Shown in pieces: positions 7,021-15,717 of a DNA stretch of 22,361 bases. The notes under the pieces are model-generated. The model saw nothing but the letters and a program-made list of their open reading frames with translations. It ran no database searches and was not told the DNA's origin. The position numbers and the translations under genes were made by a program. The stretch is taken from contig DCID01000049.1 of the NCBI GenBank assembly GCA_002315745.1, positions 4,529 to 26,889 on the forward strand, given 5' to 3'. Source of the DNA: Bacteroidales bacterium UBA1735 (GTDB taxonomy: Bacteria > Bacteroidota > Bacteroidia > Bacteroidales > Paludibacteraceae). Within the stretch, counting starts at the first letter, position 1, and every line of letters starts with the position of its first letter.

Positions 7021-10000
7021 CTATTCTGTTTTTACGTTCTTGCGTAAGGAATCGCGGATGATCTGACGTAGTTCGTCGTTTTGGGTATTGACCTTATTGT
7101 GGATGATGGGTCGAAAATCCTGGGCATAGATACACTTAGCCGGTTTGATAGACAAGTCATCCAATGAGCCTTTGACATCGACGCCGATATAGAGCGGACG
7201 AAGTAAGTTGATGTGGTAGTCAAAAGTCATGTCTAAGTTGTGCCGTCCGCCTAAGGCTGCCGTGTAATTGCCGAGACTCACGCAGAACGGATAGAGGTCA
7301 ATCTCTTTCTTATACATAGTCATCTCGACGGATATGCTATCCACTTTATTCTCCGAACCTTTCTTGAACATAAGGATCTTACTAATCTTATCGAACGTTT
7401 CGCTATCCAATAGTACTAAGTCCTTACCGAAGATGGAGCAAGCACCGCGCAGGGTGGATGGTTTGAGTTTATATTCGGCTGTGAGGAAAGTCTCGGCAGC
7501 GATATGGAACTCGGCATCGCCTTTGAAGGAGCGCAACATCGGCACCATCGAGTCCACTTGTGGGATCATGGAGATGAGTTGGTCAATCTTGATATCGAGC
7601 ATGTGGTAATCGAATCCGAGGTAGATATGGTTGCGGCGAGGAGTACGATACATAGCCGTTAGTTGCAGTTTGGCTGCATCGCAAACGAAGCCCATCTCTT
7701 CGAGTACCAGCATACCATCTTTAATATAGAGTTTACCGCCGATATTATGAGCCGTGGTATTAAAGATGACCGCCTCTTTAATATCCGTGGTGAGCGTCAA
7801 ATCGACGTTCTGAGGAACCAAGAATGGTTCCGCCTGTGCGCTATCGCTTGATGTACGATTTACGGATGTACTATTTACGGTTTCTTCTAGGGGTTTCTCT
7901 TCGCTACCAGCATCGGCGGAGCAAAGGGACATGAGTTCATTGACATCGGTGTGGTTGGAGGTGAAGGTGAGTTCACCAAAGAGTTTACCTTTCTCTTGCA
8001 TCCATTTGCCGATGTTCTCTATCTGACCTGCGAGGGCAAAGTCGGAGTGACCAATCTTAACGAGTGATTCACGAATAGTGAATTCGCGGTTGTTGTAACT
8101 GAAGAGGATTTGCGGAATGGATATATGCTGTTCAAAATTGGGCAAATCGACTTCGGCATCATTGAGCATAAAGTTCAGTCGCGGGTTCCATTTGAGAAGG
8201 AACTTATCACCCTGCGGGAAATAAATGGCTTTCGCATTGACTGCGATATGCTTGGTGCTTACTTTCGTGTCTTCGCCCACTTGTGCGGCAATGGCGTCTG
8301 ATGAGATATCTGCCGAGAAGACAGGAGTTGTCTTAGAGCGTCTTGAACTGTTCATCTTAGCGACGATACGCGGATTATGCAAACGGCCTTGGTACTGGGT
8401 GTAATAGCCTTGTAGGTCTTTGAAGGAGATGGTCGTTTCAAAGGCTGGTATGGCGGTGCTATCACCGATGGTGCACTCGGTAAAGGCGGTGATGGCAGGG
8501 GTATAGGCTTGCGCAAAGAGACTATCGCCACTAACCTCTATCTTGTCGGACGAGGTGAGTTCGGCATAAGCGCATAAGTGCGGCATGTTCTGAAGGATAT
8601 TGTCCGTCTCGACGTGCAGTTGGGTGTTACCTAATTGGGCATCGATGCCCCCTGCTTGGGCAAAATGGAGTGCCGAAGTGTGGAGTTGAAGATTGAGCCA
8701 ATCCGTTTGCTTGTGAGAAGGCTGTTGATTAGGAATAGCGAGTATTAACTCGCCTTCGGGTAGTTGTGCCTGCATACTATCCATTGCCCAATCGAGGTTC
8801 TTTATCTTCCACTTACCTTCTATCTGGGTCTTCTCCAAATGGAGGGAAGTGAGATCAGAGAGGCGGGCATCTAATGCACAACCGCCGACTATTTGTCCTA
8901 TGGAGGACATGTTCTCAGGGAAGTAGGACGCAAAATCGGGGATGTTCACATCCATATATAACTGTGCACGCGCGCGCATATCCGCGAGGAGGTTGGATAT
9001 CTTAGCGCTGGCAGATACTTTCGAATCGAGGGTAGTGGCGCATACCTTGCGAATAGTCGCCGATGTTTGCGCTTGGTCATTGAGGTCAATATGGGCATCG
9101 GCATCCAGTTCAACATCGGTGAATGTATAGGGTAGGGCTGCATATTGGGCAGTACCACGATCGATACGAATGGTGGCGTCGATAAGTGGCATCACACTAT
9201 CTGTGATCATGCCATCTGCGGTCGCTTTTAGGCTGAGTAAACCTTGCGCTTGGATATCCTTGGTGAAGGACGCGATGGAAGGCGGTAAGAGGGCTAAGAC
9301 GTTGGCGATGTCCCATTTATTCAGTTCTGCGGTGAGTTGAAGGGCAATGGTGTCTTGGATAGTAGCGGAACCATCTAAGTCGATATCAAACTCGTTGATG
9401 GACACTTGTGCGTGACGTAAGCCAAAGGTCATCGTATTCAGATTGACCGAAGCGGGGATATTCAAACCCAGTTGCAGATGATCCGCATAGGTTTCCTTTT
9501 TGAGGCGGAAGAAGACGTCGTTGGCGGCTAAATCCAGTTGCACATTGTCCCAATTAGCGGCTGCGAGGTCGATATCTACATCCTGCATAGCCGCGTGGAT
9601 GGTGTCCTTATCATCGACAAAAGTGAGACATTGTGCCGTAATCGAACCACCTGTCACGCGGATGGAGTCGAAGGGCAAGGTGAATGCCGATTTTTCTTCG
9701 GTGGTGGTGTCCGGTTGGGAAACGAAGACGGAGATATTGTTCTCACCTACGGCGTTGATATAGATATTTGCGATAGCACTATCCAAGACGAGGGCATCGA
9801 TGTCTAGATAACGACGGTGAAATAACTCGTAGAGATTGGCTTTGAGCAGCACTTGATCGGTAGCGAGAATGGTATCGGACTGTGCGCCCTCCATAGGGTT
9901 GACGAGCAGGATACGATGGATGCGCAATCCTAAGCGTGGGAACGTGGAGAAGAAAGTGAGATCGACTTCACCTATCTCGTGCTCGCACGTGATGACCTTG

Positions 10001-10134
10001 TTGCAGACGTCATTCACTACGGGCGTGACACGCTCTGGGGTTAGGATAACATAACAAACAATACATTCGACTAAGAGAAGAAAGCCGATGAGCGATCCTA
10101 AGCAGATACCTGCTATTTTCAACGCGCGTCTCAT
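7021..10134 (-). CDS. AsmA/TamB-like periplasmic protein
   Basis: 1037 residues. One N-terminal membrane span (residues ~8-30, AGICLGSLIGFLLLVECIVCYVIL) is followed by the AsmA-type start PERVTPVVNDVCNK and a conserved 'F.TFPRLGLRI..I.L.NP' segment, then ~900 residues of alternating strands. The C-terminus has an AsmA-like block (KGDAEFHIAAETFLTAEYKL, later LDMTFDYHINLLRPLYIGVDVKG). AsmA-family proteins are thought to form long hydrophobic grooves that move phospholipid between inner and outer membrane. Residues ~753-762 hold a VNSTSVNRTS insertion in a charged linker (EEKPLEET...SSDSAQAEP). It lies 8 bp after the small lipoprotein gene, so the two are very likely co-transcribed, and 37 bp before the M3 peptidase gene. 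The family is confident; the exact lipid role is inferred from the family. Confidence 0.88.
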   Translation of the reverse strand: MRRALKIAGICLGSLIGFLLLVECIVCYVILTPERVTPVVNDVCNKVITCEHEIGEVDLTFFSTFPRLGLRIHRILLVNPMEGAQSDTILATDQVLLKANLYELFHRRYLDIDALVLDSAIANIYINAVGENNISVFVSQPDTTTEEKSAFTLPFDSIRVTGGSITAQCLTFVDDKDTIHAAMQDVDIDLAAANWDNVQLDLAANDVFFRLKKETYADHLQLGLNIPASVNLNTMTFGLRHAQVSINEFDIDLDGSATIQDTIALQLTAELNKWDIANVLALLPPSIASFTKDIQAQGLLSLKATADGMITDSVMPLIDATIRIDRGTAQYAALPYTFTDVELDADAHIDLNDQAQTSATIRKVCATTLDSKVSASAKISNLLADMRARAQLYMDVNIPDFASYFPENMSSIGQIVGGCALDARLSDLTSLHLEKTQIEGKWKIKNLDWAMDSMQAQLPEGELILAIPNQQPSHKQTDWLNLQLHTSALHFAQAGGIDAQLGNTQLHVETDNILQNMPHLCAYAELTSSDKIEVSGDSLFAQAYTPAITAFTECTIGDSTAIPAFETTISFKDLQGYYTQYQGRLHNPRIVAKMNSSRRSKTTPVFSADISSDAIAAQVGEDTKVSTKHIAVNAKAIYFPQGDKFLLKWNPRLNFMLNDAEVDLPNFEQHISIPQILFSYNNREFTIRESLVKIGHSDFALAGQIENIGKWMQEKGKLFGELTFTSNHTDVNELMSLCSADAGSEEKPLEETVNSTSVNRTSSDSAQAEPFLVPQNVDLTLTTDIKEAVIFNTTAHNIGGKLYIKDGMLVLEEMGFVCDAAKLQLTAMYRTPRRNHIYLGFDYHMLDIKIDQLISMIPQVDSMVPMLRSFKGDAEFHIAAETFLTAEYKLKPSTLRGACSIFGKDLVLLDSETFDKISKILMFKKGSENKVDSISVEMTMYKKEIDLYPFCVSLGNYTAALGGRHNLDMTFDYHINLLRPLYIGVDVKGSLDDLSIKPAKCIYAQDFRPIIHNKVNTQNDELRQIIRDSLRKNVKTE
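7850..7879 (-). repeat. VNRTS repeat, two units inside the asmA-like gene
   Basis: Unit 7850-7864 is identical to the consensus GATGTACGATTTACG. Unit 7865-7879 has one change (ACTATT for ACGATT), which makes the peptide VNSTS. The coding strand gives EETVNSTSVNRTSSDS in a charged linker. Confidence 0.9.
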
Positions 10135-10142
10135 AGGGGTGA

Positions 10143-10601
10143 TTATTTAGTGATAGGATGAGGTGTACGATCAACTTTTGTGTATGTCTCTGTGACATTG
10201 TTCCTTACTATCTGCAACTGTTTGGATGTCAGTTTTTTTACTTTGTATAAGTATGGTAAATCCTTTGTCTTTTCCCCTTGCTCAAAGAGGGCTAGAGTAG
10301 ATGCCGAAAGATTCCATTTATACCAACCTATGCCATGATAACCTGTGCCAAACAAATCGTCTTCTTCGGTTTGCTCACTTTCGTCCCAATCATAACCAAA
10401 TGTGCAGTTGTATGTCTGAGATTTCAATGCTACTACAGCAGTGTCATCTTCGGATGAGGTAAGAAAACGCTTATAGTGATCTGCATTATTATCATCTTGC
10501 CAATATCCATAGAGGTAGGTCTCATTGAAAGATGTTGGTTCGCAGGACGAGAAGATGATTGCGATGGCAGCAAATGCCATGAATAAATAACTTTTTTTCA
10601 T
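10143..10601 (-). CDS. Small lipoprotein, possibly lipocalin-like
   Basis: 152 residues. The signal MKKSYLFMAFAAIAIIFSSC ends in a lipobox, with Cys20 as the lipidated residue. The mature part begins 'TYLYGYWQ' and has alternating strands (YNCTFGYDWDE, WYKWNLSASTLALFEQ, YLYKVKKLTSKQLQIV). A 'G-x-W' start and a closing 'KKLTSKQLQIV' strand are typical of lipocalin-like Bacteroidales lipoproteins; this assignment is tentative. It starts 4 bp after the ileS stop codon and ends 8 bp before the asmA-like start, so it should be translated from the same transcript. A role in the envelope beside the AsmA-like protein is inference from context. Confidence 0.8.
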   Translation of the reverse strand: MKKSYLFMAFAAIAIIFSSCEPTSFNETYLYGYWQDDNNADHYKRFLTSSEDDTAVVALKSQTYNCTFGYDWDESEQTEEDDLFGTGYHGIGWYKWNLSASTLALFEQGEKTKDLPYLYKVKKLTSKQLQIVRNNVTETYTKVDRTPHPITK

Positions 10602-10605
10602 TGTT

Positions 10606-13600
10606 TTATCCTTTCTTGATGATAATATTAATGGTATAGTCGTCCATATCTAATTGGGTATCGGACGCGAGGTTGTCTTGCAGGGTGATAGCCGATGCGA
10701 GCACCTGTGATGCAATATAGTCACGGAAGTGTGTGACGGCTGCGGCTATCTCGCTCTTATTCTCCATAGTAATGACGATGCGGTCGGTGATCTCCAAACC
10801 AGATGACTTACGCAGGTTCTGGATACGATTGATCAGTTCACGTGCTATACCTTCTTCAATGAGGGCATCGGTCAGTTCCACATCGAGCGCGATAGTGAGT
10901 GTACCTTCGTTAGCGACCAACCAACCGGGCATATCGTCCGTGGCAATCTCGACATCTTCTTTTTCCAGTGTAAAGGGTAGTGTGTAGAGTGTAAAGGAAC
11001 CGTCTCGTTCAAAAGTTGCAATGTCGGCTTGGGACATGGCGGCAATGGCTGCTGCCAGGTCTTTCATCTGAGCGCCGGCTTTCTTACCGAGCACCTTGAA
11101 GTTCGGTTTGATGCGTTTAACGAGTTGTATCTCACTATCTTCGGCGCGAACGATGAGCAGTTCTTTCACATTGACTTCGGATTTGATCAGATCTTGTACG
11201 CGCAGAAGTGCCGTTAAGGTCTCGTTATCCGCGGCTGGAATGACTGCTTTCTGGAGCGGCTGACGTACGTTCTTTTCGGCACGCTTACGCAAGGAAAGAA
11301 TCATTGAAGTCGCCTGTTGGGCGAGTGCCATCGAACGCTCTAAGTCTTTATGGATCAGTGTAGCATCCGCTTTTGGCCATTCGGACAAATGTACGGTCTC
11401 TCCCGTGAGATCGCGGTACAGCCGATCGGCATAGAAAGGCGCATTAGGTGCCATCAGTTGCGCGATGGTGCGCAAGCACGTATAGAGGGTGTAGTAAGCG
11501 GCTTGCTTATCGGCATCCATCTTACCTCCCCAGAAACGTTTGCGGTTGAGACGTACGTACCAGTTGGAGAGGTCGTCTTGGACGAAGTCGGAGATGGCAC
11601 GTCCTGCTTTAGTGGGCTCGTAGGCTTCGTAGGCTTCGGTCACCTCTAAAATAAGACTATTTAATTTACTTAATATCCATCGGTCAATTTCTGTGAAAGC
11701 CCTAGCAGCCTCCTCATTACGGGGGAGGTTGGAGGGGGCTTCCCACTGATCCACATTCGCGTACAAGGCAAAGAATCCGTACGTGTTGTAGAGTGTGCCG
11801 AAGAACTTACGGCGAATCTCCTCCACACCTTCGGGATCGAACTTGAGGTTCTCCCATGGGCTGGAGTTAGTGAGCATGTACCAACGCACGGCGTCGGCAC
11901 CATATTGATGGAGTGCACCAAATGGATCCACGGCATTGCCGAGGCGTTTGGACATCTTGTTACCATTCTTGTCGAGCACGAGACCATTGGAGATAACGTT
12001 CTTGTAAGCCACCTTACCTTCAATCATCGTGTGTATAGCATGGAGCGTGAAGAACCATCCACGGGTTTGATCCACACCTTCCGAGATGAAGTCGGCTGTG
12101 CGAGGTAGGTCTTGGTTCTCGAAGGGGTAGTGGTTCTGGGCATATGGCATAGCGCCTGAATCGAACCATACATCGATTAGATCCAATTCGCGACGCATCG
12201 GTTTGCCCGAAGGCGAAACGAGGATGATATCGTCCACATAGGGACGGTGCAAATCGATAACCGCTGGGTCGTAGTTCTCCTTGGAGTAGTTACCTACTTG
12301 ATGTTTTGGCCATGGGTTGGCTTTCATGAAGCCTGCTGAGATGGCTTTGTCTATTTCGGCAAAGAGTTCGGCAATGGAACCGATACATAGCTCTTCCTTA
12401 CCATCCTCGGTACGCCAGATAGGTAGTGGTGTTCCCCAGTAACGAGAACGTGAGAGGTTCCAGTCATTGAGGTTCTCGAGCCACTTGCCAAAACGACCTG
12501 TACCCGTCGATTCGGGTTGCCAATGGATGGTGTTGTTGAGGGCAATCATCTCGTCCCGCGCTTGGGTGGAGCGGATGAACCAGCTGTCCAAGGGATAATA
12601 AAGGACAGGTTTATCTGTACGCCAGCAGTGGGGATAAGTGTGCACATGTTTCTCGGAGCGGAACATCCGTCCGTCTTGTTTCATCTCGATGCAGAGACGA
12701 ATATCTAGACTCTCATCTTTCTGTGCAGCCGCTTCGTCATAACGACCATCCACCGTATATTGGGGATCGTAGGCGTTCTTCACCCACTGTCCCGCATACT
12801 GGCTGTAGAGGTTGAGGTTGACGTTGTCGTTAACGTAGGTTTCGTCGAGGTCTTCTATCTTCCAGTACTTACCTGTGAAATCGACCATTGGACGGAGACC
12901 ATAGTTCTTCGTCTTGAGGTACATACCAGGCACACGAGCGGCATCTGCAACTTTCTTATCGTCCGCACCGAAAGTAGGTGCGATATGGACGATACCGGTA
13001 CCATCTTCGGTGGTCACATAGTCGCCAGGGATAACACGGAAAGGTGTGCCATTTGATGCCTCGTCGAGGGCTACGGGTTTCATCCAAGGGAAGAGTTGCT
13101 CGTACTCCATACCCACTAAATCCGAACCCTTTCCTCGCCAAATAACCTTGCAAGACTCCCCCTCGCCTTCGGGAGAGGGGGCTTGGGGGGTGAGGCTATA
13201 AGCAGCGAGTCGCGCTTCAGCGAGAATGACGGAGCAGTCTTCCAACTGCACTTCTACGTAGTCAATCTTGGGATGGACACAGAGTGCCGTGTTGGAGGGT
13301 AATGTCCAAGGGGTGGTTGTCCACGCGATGAAGTAACGATTGGCAGTGCCTTTGATTTTGAACTTGACGGTGGCGGTGAGGTCTTTGACATCGCGGTAGC
13401 AACCGGGTTGGTTGAGTTCGTGGGAAGATAGTCCTGTTCCAGCAGCTGGGGAATAGGGCTGAATGGTGTAACCCTTGTAGAGGTAACCTTTCTTGTATAA
13501 CTCTTTGAGTAGGTACCACAGTGTCTCGATATACTTGTTATCGTAGGTGATATACGGATTATCTAGATCGACCCAGTAACCCATCTGCTGGGTGAGGGCT

Positions 13601-13998
13601 GTCCACTCCTTCGTATATTTCATCACCTCGCGACGGCAAGCCGCGTTGTATTCGTCTACACTGATTTTTTTGCCGATATCTTCTTTGGTGATACCGAGCA
13701 TTTTTTCTACTCCCAATTCAACGGGTAATCCATGGGTATCCCATCCTGCTTTACGACGCACTTCGTAGCCTTGCATCGTTTTGTAACGACAGAAGGTATC
13801 TTTGATGGTGCGAGCCAGTACGTGGTGAATACCGGGCATACCATTGGCGGACGGCGGACCTTCAAAGAAAAGGAAAGGCGTGTGTCCCTCGCGCGTGGTA
13901 ATACTCTTATGGAATAGATCCTCCTTTTCCCATTGAGCTAAGATATCTTGGCTCAGTTGGGGGAGGTTGAGCTGCTTATATTCGTTGAATCGTTTCAT
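10606..13998 (-). CDS. ileS: Isoleucyl-tRNA synthetase
   Basis: 1130 residues with start ATG at 13998 (MKRFNEYKQLNL), the usual N-terminus; an upstream in-frame ATG at 14079 would add residues encoded by a C-rich repeat and by the end of the preceding gene and is rejected. The enzyme charges tRNA-Ile. The HIGH-type motif is PPSANGMPGIHH at 48-59, and KMSKR is at 681-685, with the CP1 editing domain between. Size, the KMSKR form and the sequence are of the eukaryote-like type usual in Bacteroidetes, which often tolerates mupirocin (family knowledge, not seen here). The C-terminus has the long anticodon-binding and extension region. Two C-rich repeat elements lie in frame: residues ~269-281 (SLTPQAPSPEGEG, editing domain) and ~752-760 (EAPSNLPRNEE, just before the anticodon-binding domain). 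Both fall where relatives vary. It follows the zinc-ribbon gene by 43 bp. Confidence 0.97.
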   Translation of the reverse strand: MKRFNEYKQLNLPQLSQDILAQWEKEDLFHKSITTREGHTPFLFFEGPPSANGMPGIHHVLARTIKDTFCRYKTMQGYEVRRKAGWDTHGLPVELGVEKMLGITKEDIGKKISVDEYNAACRREVMKYTKEWTALTQQMGYWVDLDNPYITYDNKYIETLWYLLKELYKKGYLYKGYTIQPYSPAAGTGLSSHELNQPGCYRDVKDLTATVKFKIKGTANRYFIAWTTTPWTLPSNTALCVHPKIDYVEVQLEDCSVILAEARLAAYSLTPQAPSPEGEGESCKVIWRGKGSDLVGMEYEQLFPWMKPVALDEASNGTPFRVIPGDYVTTEDGTGIVHIAPTFGADDKKVADAARVPGMYLKTKNYGLRPMVDFTGKYWKIEDLDETYVNDNVNLNLYSQYAGQWVKNAYDPQYTVDGRYDEAAAQKDESLDIRLCIEMKQDGRMFRSEKHVHTYPHCWRTDKPVLYYPLDSWFIRSTQARDEMIALNNTIHWQPESTGTGRFGKWLENLNDWNLSRSRYWGTPLPIWRTEDGKEELCIGSIAELFAEIDKAISAGFMKANPWPKHQVGNYSKENYDPAVIDLHRPYVDDIILVSPSGKPMRRELDLIDVWFDSGAMPYAQNHYPFENQDLPRTADFISEGVDQTRGWFFTLHAIHTMIEGKVAYKNVISNGLVLDKNGNKMSKRLGNAVDPFGALHQYGADAVRWYMLTNSSPWENLKFDPEGVEEIRRKFFGTLYNTYGFFALYANVDQWEAPSNLPRNEEAARAFTEIDRWILSKLNSLILEVTEAYEAYEPTKAGRAISDFVQDDLSNWYVRLNRKRFWGGKMDADKQAAYYTLYTCLRTIAQLMAPNAPFYADRLYRDLTGETVHLSEWPKADATLIHKDLERSMALAQQATSMILSLRKRAEKNVRQPLQKAVIPAADNETLTALLRVQDLIKSEVNVKELLIVRAEDSEIQLVKRIKPNFKVLGKKAGAQMKDLAAAIAAMSQADIATFERDGSFTLYTLPFTLEKEDVEIATDDMPGWLVANEGTLTIALDVELTDALIEEGIARELINRIQNLRKSSGLEITDRIVITMENKSEIAAAVTHFRDYIASQVLASAITLQDNLASDTQLDMDDYTINIIIKKG
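11721..11741 (-). repeat. C-rich repeat element, in frame in ileS (short copy)
   Basis: The coding strand reads AAGCCCCCTC, CAACCTCCCCC, encoding EAPSNLP. It shares AAGCCCCCTC with the elements at 13156-13194 and 14011-14040, but lacks the return arm of the hairpin. It sits between catalytic and anticodon-binding domains, a variable region in IleS. Relationship to the other two copies is probable rather than certain. Confidence 0.5.
13156..13194 (-). repeat. C-rich hairpin element, in frame in ileS editing domain
   Basis: On the coding strand CTCACCCCCCAAGCCCCCTC leads into CCGAAGG and then GAGGGGGAG, so CCCCCTC pairs with GAGGGGG. It encodes LTPQAPSPEGEGES without disturbing the frame. The core (GAGAGGGGGCTTGGGGG on plus) is shared with the copy upstream of ileS. 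Confidence 0.75.
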
Positions 13999-14010
13999 AT
14001 CTACTATACA

Positions 14011-14040
14011 TCCCCCTCTTTGAGAGGGGGCTTGGGGGTG
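14011..14040 (-). repeat. C-rich hairpin element between zinc-ribbon gene and ileS
   Basis: On the minus strand CACCCCCAAG is followed by CCCCCTCT, CAA and AGAGGGGG, a strong hairpin 12 bp upstream of the ileS start. It has no T-run, so it is not an obvious terminator. It might weaken ileS expression or protect the mRNA. Same family as the copy inside ileS. Confidence 0.75.
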
Positions 14041-14041
14041 T

Positions 14042-14803
14042 CTATTTTCTCTTCTTTTCCTCTCCCATCTCTGGATCAACGAGGATACGGCCGCAGAACT
14101 CGCAAACGATGATTTTCTTGCGGGTACGGATATCTAACTGACGCTGTGCAGGTACTTTAGCGTGGCAACCACCGCAACTATCACGCTCAATCTTAACGAC
14201 TGCTAAGCCGTTGCGGGCGTTCTTACGGATACGTTTGAAGGCGGTCAGCAGACGCTCGTCGATATGTTTCTCCAAGTCAGCGGAACGAAGCATCAGTACT
14301 TCGGTCTCGGCTTTGGTCTCAGAGAGGATAGTCTCTAACTCGTTCTTTTTCTGATTGAGATCGACGGTGCGGTCTTCAATGTCTTGGATGGTTTTGGCTT
14401 TTTCGGCTTGACAGTTTTCGAGGTCAGCGGTGAAGTTCTTAATCTTCTTTTGGCTGAGCTCAATATCGAGTTGTTGGTACTCAATTTCCTTGGTGAGGTT
14501 ATCGAACTCGCGGTTGTTACGAACATTGTCCTGTTGCTCTTTGTAGCGAGAGATGGAAGCGTTAGCGTTCTCGATGCGCACGCGATGGTCGGAGATTTGG
14601 GTCTCCAGGTCTTTCATCTCTTGTTCAATGTTGTCACGACGGGTACGGAGACCTTCTACTTCGTCACCCATGTCCTTTACTTCCTGAGGCAGTTCGCCTG
14701 CAAGGGTACGTAAACTGTCAATCTTAGAATCGACTTGCTGTAATTCGTAGAGTGCTTTCAGTTTCTCCTCTACGGTTAACTCTTTTTCTTCTTTCTTTGC
14801 CAT
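14042..14803 (-). CDS. Coiled-coil C4 zinc-ribbon protein (COG1579 / zf-RING_7 type)
   Basis: 253 residues. Residues ~10-190 are almost entirely heptad-like charged helix, forming a long coiled-coil hairpin. The C-terminus has a zinc ribbon with CGGC at 210-213 and CEFC at 234-237. These proteins occur widely and are thought to bind nucleic acid or act as scaffolds; no reaction is known. It sits between nif3 and ileS, and the nif3/COG1579 pairing is common in Bacteroidetes by my recollection. The start at 14803 follows an A-rich leader (TTAAAAATACAAACAATT) without a Shine-Dalgarno site, normal for the phylum. Confidence 0.9.
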   Translation of the reverse strand: MAKKEEKELTVEEKLKALYELQQVDSKIDSLRTLAGELPQEVKDMGDEVEGLRTRRDNIEQEMKDLETQISDHRVRIENANASISRYKEQQDNVRNNREFDNLTKEIEYQQLDIELSQKKIKNFTADLENCQAEKAKTIQDIEDRTVDLNQKKNELETILSETKAETEVLMLRSADLEKHIDERLLTAFKRIRKNARNGLAVVKIERDSCGGCHAKVPAQRQLDIRTRKKIIVCEFCGRILVDPEMGEEKKRK

Positions 14804-14827
14804 AATTGTTTGTATTTTTAATTTATT

Positions 14828-14895
14828 ACTAATCGCTTCGCTACTAATCGCACCAGTGGTGCTACTAATCGCCTTCGGCTACTAATCGCTTCGCT
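14828..14895. repeat. Four tandem mini-hairpin units starting ACTAATCGC
   Basis: Units at 14828-14842, 14843-14863, 14864-14880 and 14881-14895 all begin ACTAATCGC and end GCT, with different palindromic centres: GCTTCGC, GCACCAGTGGTGC, GCCTTCGGC and GCTTCGC. On the transcribed minus strand the first, third and fourth become hairpins closed on GAA. The last unit overlaps the Nif3 stop codon (14894-14896). The array occupies most of the gap before the zinc-ribbon gene. Confidence 0.85.
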
Positions 14896-15664
14896 ACCAT
14901 ATCTGTACGGGCGAGTGGTCTGCCTGAGAAATATACGTCTTGACTTTGCCGCGGAGCAGGTCGGCGAAGATGTCGCGCGTGAAGTGCTCACTAACCCAGT
15001 GATCCATATCGATGACTGCGATGCGTCCGTCTGCGGCTTGAAAATCGTGGTACTTGACATCCGCGGTTATGAATGCATCTGCACCTTGCGCGATGGCAGC
15101 ATCCATGAACTCTGCGCCTGCACCGCCGCAGAGGGCTACTCGTTGGAGTTTGTCTGTTGCGCCTGTGACATAACGCAGGCATGGGGCATTAAAGACCTCT
15201 TTGATATGGGCAAGTAGTGCTGCTAACGTCATCGGCTGCGGCAGTTCTCCTATCACACCTAAGCCGTGTGAGTGGTCTTCGGTTGGAACGAGGAGACGAT
15301 AGTTCGTCACGCCTAAGAGTTCTGCCATGTGTCCACTTACACCATGCAATACGCTATCCATGGACGTGTGGGACGAGTAGATAGCGATATGATGTGCAAT
15401 AGCCATCTCTACGCAACGCGCCTGTGGGTCTTGCCCGCAGATTTGTTTGAGTCCATGAAAGAGTAGGGGATGATGAGAAATAATCAACTCGCAACCCAGA
15501 TCAATAGCCTCACGGACGACAGCTTCTGTTATATCTGTCGTCAACAATGCGGCATGTATTTCTGCATTGCGATTACCCACCTGCAGCCCCGAATTATCCC
15601 ACTCCTCTTGCCAGCCCAGCGGCGCTACAGATTCTATGATATCAATGAGTTCCTTAAGAACCAC
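14894..15664 (-). CDS. Nif3-like dinuclear metal centre protein
   Basis: About 256 residues from a GTG start at 15664 (VVLKELIDIIESVAPLGW), which aligns with the usual Nif3 N-terminus and follows an A-rich leader. A GTG at 15706 would add 14 residues (beginning VGFPQRATDDE) encoded by a repeat element; an annotation tool may choose it. Metal-ligand motifs are present: SHHPLLFHG (residues ~63-71), SSHTSMDS (~97-104) and DHWVSEHF near the C-terminus. The family is hexameric with two metals per subunit; its reaction is unsettled (annotated as GTP cyclohydrolase 1 type 2-like). The protein is short, like E. coli YbgI, and lacks the inserted PII/CutA-like domain of the ~365-residue forms often found in Bacteroidetes. 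The stop codon lies in the mini-hairpin array. It follows the DUF5606 gene closely. Confidence 0.88.
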   Translation of the reverse strand: MVLKELIDIIESVAPLGWQEEWDNSGLQVGNRNAEIHAALLTTDITEAVVREAIDLGCELIISHHPLLFHGLKQICGQDPQARCVEMAIAHHIAIYSSHTSMDSVLHGVSGHMAELLGVTNYRLLVPTEDHSHGLGVIGELPQPMTLAALLAHIKEVFNAPCLRYVTGATDKLQRVALCGGAGAEFMDAAIAQGADAFITADVKYHDFQAADGRIAVIDMDHWVSEHFTRDIFADLLRGKVKTYISQADHSPVQIW

Positions 15665-15682
15665 GTATATTTTTTCATCGTC

Positions 15683-15717
15683 GGTTGCCCTCTGAGGGAA
15701 ACCCACGGAAGGGTCTA
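15683..15717. repeat. GGTTGCCC...GGAAACC element, copy 1
   Basis: Plus strand GGTTGCCCTCTGAGGGAAAC, then CCACGGAAGGGTCTA. It matches copy 2 at 21936-21969 over nearly the full length with small gaps. GGTT/AACC and CCCTC/GAGGG can pair into a hairpin. It covers the DUF5606 stop codon and the possible N-terminal extension of Nif3. Confidence 0.7.

Noticed and set aside
10159..10173. Possible further VNRTS copy at the end of the small lipoprotein (KVDRTPHP)
   Set aside because: The bases match the unit only partly (about 11 of 14) and the peptide is VDRTP; chance resemblance is as likely.
13999..14041. T-box or leader-peptide control of ileS
   Set aside because: The gap is only 43 bp, holds one simple hairpin that is a dispersed repeat, and has no specifier loop or antiterminator.
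13999..14079. IleS start at ATG 14079 with 27 extra residues
   Set aside because: The extra residues come from the C-rich repeat and the end of the zinc-ribbon gene, and the usual N-terminus starts at 13998.
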